A DNA stretch of 64,000 nucleotides from Sycobia sp. Sy_11 (taxonomy: Eukaryota > Arthropoda > Insecta > Hymenoptera > Epichrysomallidae). A program made the translations under genes and the position numbers. Positions 63,088 through 64,000 of this stretch are shown piece after piece. The stretch spans positions 7,981,001 to 8,045,000 of the forward strand of contig JACCIC010000003.1 of NCBI GenBank assembly GCA_018907035.1, given 5' to 3'. Below the pieces are notes generated by a model, which made no database searches, was not told the origin of the DNA, and saw nothing but the letters and a program-made list of their open reading frames with translations. The stretch's first letter is position 1; each line of letters starts with the position of its first letter.

Positions 63088-64000
63088 CGATTGCAAAGTC
63101 CTCGTTTAATTAAAAACTGACACTCTTGTACGAATCGACGAGCATCCATCAGTGTAGCCGATACGGATTTCGCGATTAAATTTAAGTAAATGTCCCGGGA
63201 TCAGTGCGGTTTCCGCAACTTTCTCAGACGCGCCCCGGCTGATATTAATATTGATTTCTCTTCGGTCGAGTATACGAGATACGCCTCCGAATAACTCTTC
63301 ATTTTCGAGGGAACGGCGTAAGGCAGAATTGGATTATACGAAATTTACAACGGGGCTCAGTCTACGTGTAACAATATAAGGTGTTAGAAAAATTAATGAT
63401 TGCGCTTAAGGTCGTTCAAGCCTTTTCATTAACTTGATTGGCACACGGATTGGAAAGAATTCGAATGGTTTTAATTTTTAAATACTTTTTAATTAATTCT
63501 GAATACGCGAATAATTATAAATCCATGTCATTTATTGTGCCCGTTCTATGTTGTATATTATATGATTTGATTTTTATTAACTATAAATATTACTGTATAA
63601 GAAGTAAAGTTCAACTAATATAAATTTATAATGTTTCGAGAAATAAATTTGATTATAATTGATAATGCTGCAACTTTTTTCAGGTTGTAATTGTATTGGT
63701 ACAGTAGAAATATTATTGGTTTTAATATAATAATAAATATTGCATTATGTGCGTAAATAATGTTGCTAAATCACCACACTATGTATGTAAAATTATTCCT
63801 AATAATTATCATAGAATAAAAGAGAAAACACAGCCAATCCAAGAATGGTGTACGCAAATACTGGTTGAAGTTTGTCACTGGATACAATTGAATCTAAAAC
63901 TTGGGAGCAGTTGTAAATTTGATTCTGAAAACAAATTCCTCAGACTGTGAACATAAGGTAAGCCAGAGAGCTGGACTATATAAGAAAATTCGATTCTCTT
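63085..64000. other. Terminal stretch, mostly non-coding
   Basis: A block at 63100-63330 is richer in GC, then AT-rich sequence follows. A 67-codon ATG frame at 63747-63950 (MCVNNVAKSPHYVCK...) has a mixed composition but AT-rich codons and no upstream signals. A donor-like AAG|GTAAGC lies after its stop at 63957-63958, so an exon near the window edge is possible but not supported. Confidence 0.4.

Noticed and set aside
63747..63950. 67-codon ATG frame near the right edge
   Set aside because: AT-rich codons, no promoter or splice support, and a size expected by chance. It is noted only in the terminal block.

Overview
This window reads as nuclear DNA from an arthropod, most likely an insect and plausibly a hymenopteran such as an ant, bee or wasp. 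The background is AT-rich and mostly non-coding. It carries about 18 long (TA)n arrays and more than ten (GA)n/(CT)n arrays. Islands that are locally GC- and CpG-rich alternate with it. There is a broken mariner-type transposon, and the one clear coding segment ends at a eukaryotic GT splice donor. There are no operons, no ribosome-binding sites and no compact gene arrays. The order-level guess rests on general texture and is inference.

The firmest coding feature is a low-complexity exon on the minus strand (48191-48994, at least 268 codons). It has Thr/Ser, Gly, Gln, Gln-Pro and Ala runs, two Arg-rich basic patches, and a non-repetitive C-terminal end that finishes exactly on CAG|GTAATG. I do not recognise the protein. 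The exon has no in-frame ATG at its 5' end. Upstream on the same strand, 57201-57124 and 56867-56814 form a candidate exon pair separated by a 256-nt intron with good splice signals. Downstream on that strand, 40822-40612 is a candidate terminal exon behind a very strong polypyrimidine tract. These could be pieces of one leftward gene, but nothing in the sequence proves it.

On the plus strand several segments have acceptor and donor signals and open frames: 8565-8664, 10083-10225, 25501-25771, 38598-38707 (with a stop codon and a downstream AATAAATAAA signal) and 53371-53424. The segments at 10083-10225 and 38598-38707 are phase-compatible. A zero-length-exon signal (strong acceptor directly joined to a donor) lies between them at 25972/25973, as expected for recursive splicing of a very long intron. 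This is the most coherent gene-structure hypothesis in the window, and it is still a hypothesis read by eye.

The mobile part includes a decayed mariner element at 45576-46516. It has two in-frame stops, a tandem-repeat insertion just before the first catalytic Asp, and an inverted copy of its own 5' leader in place of its 3' half. There is also a tRNA-like, SINE-like segment with A- and B-box similarity at 28815-28895. GC-rich islands at about 13.4-13.8, 17.9-18.4, 22.5-22.7, 42.3-42.7, 51.5-51.9 and 58.6-59.0 kb may be promoters, enhancers or untranslated exons.

Most of the 64 kb is intronic or intergenic. Nearly all of the longer apparent open frames are microsatellites read as Ile-Tyr or Leu-Ser repeats, or frames opened by non-ATG codons. 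I found no CRISPR array, rRNA gene or intact tRNA gene, and no sign of bacterial or viral sequence.
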